Source: Lachnospiraceae bacterium UBA5895 (GTDB lineage: Bacteria; Bacillota; Clostridia; Lachnospirales; Lachnospiraceae). From it: DNA of 7,724 nucleotides. The notes under the pieces are model-generated. The model ran no database searches. It saw nothing but the letters and a program-made list of their open reading frames with translations, and was not told where the DNA came from. Within the stretch, counting starts at the first letter, position 1; each line of letters begins with the position of its first letter. The stretch is from contig DJEP01000001.1 in the NCBI GenBank assembly GCA_002431915.1, forward strand, positions 1 through 7,724. Direction: 5' to 3'. Made by a program: the position numbers and the translations under genes. Positions 5,472-7,724 of the stretch are shown here, piece after piece.

Positions 5472-7724
5472 TCACAGATATTTTCCCGTGACGCTGTCCG
5501 CATTTGCTGCGATCTGCTCCGGAGTTCCCACAGCTACGACCCTGCCTCCGTCTTCTCCGCCGCCGGGTCCCATATCAATGATGTAATCAGCATTGCGGAT
5601 CACATCCAGATCATGTTCAATGACAAGCACCGTCGCCCCATTGTCCACCAATGCCTGAAATACCCGCAACAACGTCTGAACATCTAACGGATGCAGTCCG
5701 ATCGTCGGCTCATCGAATACGAACACGGAATCTGACTGTCCTCTGCCCATTTCGCTGGCAAGTTTCAGCCGCTGGGCTTCCCCTCCGGAAAGGCTGGGTG
5801 TCTCTTCTCCCAGAGTAAGATACCCAAGCCCCAGATTTTTCAGGACTTCCAGGCGTTGATGAACCACTTTCCAGTCCTGCGTTGCCTGCAGTGCCGTCGT
5901 GACATCCATCTCCATCATCTGGGGCAGAGAATACCGTTTTCCATGCTTGTTCTCATAGCGGATGTCCCATGCCTCTTTGGCATAGCGGGATCCACTACAC
6001 TCCGGGCAAGGCACATCCACATCCGGCAGAAACTGCACATCCAGGCTGATCTGTCCGGTACCGTCGCAGACCGGACATCTTAATTTTCCGGTATTGTAGG
6101 AAAAATCTCCCGCCTTATATTTTTTATTTTTCGCATCCGCAGTTTTCGCATAGATCTTCCGCAACTCATCATGCACATTGGCATAAGTGGCTACCGTGGA
6201 ACGTACATTGATGCCGATAGGAGATGCATCGATCAGTTTCACATGGGCGATGCCCTCCGCGGTGATGCTTTTTACATGACCTGGCAAATGTTCACCGTTT
6301 AAACCGGCTTCCAGTCCGGGTATCAGGCTTTCCAGCACCATGGTGGTCTTCCCGGAGCCGGAGACACCGGTAACGACCGTAAGTCTTCCTTTGGGAATGT
6401 CGATTTCCAGAGGTTTTACAGTATGGATGGCATCCGTGGACAGATGGATCTTTCCCTGTGCAAATATTTCCTCCCAGGCAATGGGCTTACGAATACGCAT
6501 ATCTACAGTCTGCGCCAGAAAAGGACCGATCATGGACTCTTTCTGCATAGTCACCTGTGGAATCGTGCCTTGTGTGATCACATAGCCGCCTCCGGCACCG
6601 GCTTCCGGTCCCATTTCGATCAGCCAGTCCGCTTCGGACAGGATCTGGGTGTCATGATCTACCAGAATAATGGAGTTGCCATCGGCGATCAGATCATGCA
6701 TCACCGCATTCAGCCCTACGATATTGGAAGGATGCAGACCAATGGAAGGCTCATCCAGCACATAGAGTACTCCGGTAGTACGGTTTCGCACTGCCCGCGC
6801 CAGCTGCATCCGCTGTCTCTCCCCGGTGGACAGGGAGGACGCCGCACGGTCCAGAGACAGATAAGTAAGTCCCAGATCCATCAGCCGCTTCGCCACAGTC
6901 TGGAAAGATTCACAGATGGATTCCGCCATAGACCGCATCTCTTCCGGCAGAGAATCCGGCACTCCCGCTACCCAGTCCACCAGTTCTTTCAGTGGCATCT
7001 GACAGCTTTCCGCCAGACCTATTCCCCGGAGTCTCGGTGCCCTGGCCGCTTTCGAAAGCCTGCTGCCGCCACATTCCGGGCAGATCTCCTCCTTTAAGAA
7101 TTTTTCCACACGTTTCATGCCCTTTTCGTCCTTTACCTTTGCCAGGGCATTTTCTACCGTGTATACCGCATTGAAATAAGTAAAGTCCAGTTCTCCCGCC
7201 TGATTGGTCTTTTTCGCCTTATAAAAAATATGTTTCTTCTCCGCAGGACCGTGGTAGACGATCTCTTTTTCCCGCTCTGTGAGTTCCCGGAAAGGCACAT
7301 CCGTCCGCACTCCCATTTCCCGACAGACATCTGTCATTAAAGACCACATGAGGCTGTTCCAAGGTGCTACCGCTCCCTCGTCAATGCTCAGGGAATCATC
7401 CGGCACAAGAGAATCCAGATCCACTGTCCGGACACTTCCCGTACCGCCGCACTTCGGGCAGGCTCCCTGGGAATTAAATGCCAGTTCTTCTGCGCTGGGG
7501 GCGTGCACCTTCGCTCCGCATTCCGGACATAGGATCTCCTGCTCCGCCGCTACTTTCAGGGTCGGAGGCACATAATGTCCGTTGGGACAGCGATGGGACG
7601 CCAGACGGGAATACATCAAACGCAGACTGTTCAAAAGCTCCGTGCCGGTTCCAAAGGTACTGCGGATCCCGGGAATGCCGGGTCGCTGATGCAGTGCCAG
7701 TGCTGCCGGAACATAGAGGACTTC
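5472..7724 (-). CDS. UvrA-family ABC ATPase lacking the UvrB-binding domain (UvrA2/DrrC-like, class II), 5' end outside window
   Basis: The open frame runs unbroken to the window edge, giving 750 residues; the first Walker A region (roughly the first 90 residues, inferred) lies beyond 7724. Visible in order: PAALALHQRPGIPGIRSTFG and NSLRLMYSR, matching the segment after the first ATPase core; a C-x2-C-x19-C-x2-C zinc finger (CPEC…CPKC, about 7530-7455); CPECGGSRL; signature LSTGERQR (6833-6810) with Walker B LYVLDEPSIGLHP; second Walker A GVSGSGKTT (6368-6342); second zinc-type pairs CPVCDGTG and CPECSGSR; signature LSGGEAQR (5792-5769); Walker B VFVFDEPTIGLHP and the IEHDLDVI switch. Only about 20 residues occupy the place of the roughly 130-residue UvrB-binding domain, between Tyr-Ser-Arg and the zinc finger. 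It is soluble, DNA-binding by family. Relatives include D. radiodurans UvrA2 and the daunorubicin resistance protein DrrC, so drug or DNA-damage tolerance is plausible; classical excision repair with UvrB is unlikely. Confidence 0.9.
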   Translation of the reverse strand, partial: EVLYVPAALALHQRPGIPGIRSTFGTGTELLNSLRLMYSRLASHRCPNGHYVPPTLKVAAEQEILCPECGAKVHAPSAEELAFNSQGACPKCGGTGSVRTVDLDSLVPDDSLSIDEGAVAPWNSLMWSLMTDVCREMGVRTDVPFRELTEREKEIVYHGPAEKKHIFYKAKKTNQAGELDFTYFNAVYTVENALAKVKDEKGMKRVEKFLKEEICPECGGSRLSKAARAPRLRGIGLAESCQMPLKELVDWVAGVPDSLPEEMRSMAESICESFQTVAKRLMDLGLTYLSLDRAASSLSTGERQRMQLARAVRNRTTGVLYVLDEPSIGLHPSNIVGLNAVMHDLIADGNSIILVDHDTQILSEADWLIEMGPEAGAGGGYVITQGTIPQVTMQKESMIGPFLAQTVDMRIRKPIAWEEIFAQGKIHLSTDAIHTVKPLEIDIPKGRLTVVTGVSGSGKTTMVLESLIPGLEAGLNGEHLPGHVKSITAEGIAHVKLIDASPIGINVRSTVATYANVHDELRKIYAKTADAKNKKYKAGDFSYNTGKLRCPVCDGTGQISLDVQFLPDVDVPCPECSGSRYAKEAWDIRYENKHGKRYSLPQMMEMDVTTALQATQDWKVVHQRLEVLKNLGLGYLTLGEETPSLSGGEAQRLKLASEMGRGQSDSVFVFDEPTIGLHPLDVQTLLRVFQALVDNGATVLVIEHDLDVIRNADYIIDMGPGGGEDGGRVVAVGTPEQIAANADSVTGKYL

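Noticed and set aside
6423..7097. 224-residue plus-strand open frame opposite the UvrA-like gene
   Set aside because: It lies wholly antisense to a strongly supported gene, is rich in Arg/His/Gln as expected of a shadow frame, and shows no recognisable domain or ribosome binding site.
7632..7634. TTG as the start codon of the UvrA-like gene
   Set aside because: The frame continues upstream to the window edge with residues (PAALALHQRPGIPGIRSTFG) that fit the UvrA family and precede the NSLRLMYSR motif. The real start is outside the window.

Overview
The window looks like chromosomal DNA of a gut-type Firmicute, most likely a Lachnospiraceae or related Clostridia (inference). The grounds are moderate GC, strong AGGAGG-type ribosome binding sites, dense gene packing, a TipAS-type MerR regulator with a Tyr-Thr-Cys motif, a GH3 enzyme with a clostridial-looking C-terminal tail, and an AraC regulator with the all-helical N-terminal half common in that group. 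No rRNA, tRNA, CRISPR array, insertion sequence, integrase or phage gene is visible. Five protein genes cover almost everything; the only non-coding stretches are positions 1-93 and 4597-4712.

Left region (1-837): a MerR/TipAL-like drug-sensing regulator on the plus strand. In front of it is a textbook MerR promoter with a 19-bp spacer filled by a dyad, so it very probably controls its own expression. No target gene such as an efflux pump lies next to it inside the window.

Middle region (834-5471): a compact carbohydrate-use locus. A glycoside hydrolase family 3 enzyme (beta-glucosidase-like, no signal peptide, so cytoplasmic) and a MelB-like GPH-family sugar:cation symporter form a leftward operon whose genes overlap by 8 bp and are probably translationally coupled. 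A divergent AraC-family regulator is separated from them by a 116-bp intergenic region holding candidate promoters and repeated half-sites. The likely logic is that the symporter imports an intact, unphosphorylated glycoside, the GH3 enzyme cleaves it inside the cell, and the AraC protein senses the substrate or a product and switches the operon. The actual sugar cannot be read from the sequence.

Right region (5472-7724): the 3' three-quarters or more of a UvrA-family double-ABC ATPase on the minus strand, cut by the window edge at its 5' end. It keeps the zinc-finger cysteines and both signature motifs but has almost nothing where canonical UvrA carries its UvrB-binding domain. It therefore resembles the UvrA2/DrrC-like (class II) paralogs rather than the housekeeping repair protein.

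Both convergent gene pairs are extremely tight: a 4-bp overlap of stop codons at 834-837, and directly abutting stops at 5471/5472. Any transcription terminators must therefore lie inside neighbouring coding sequence, or transcripts run antisense into each other. I see no clearly new biological system. The most noteworthy items are the UvrB-independent UvrA paralog, the clear MerR operator, and the GH3/GPH/AraC locus of unknown substrate.
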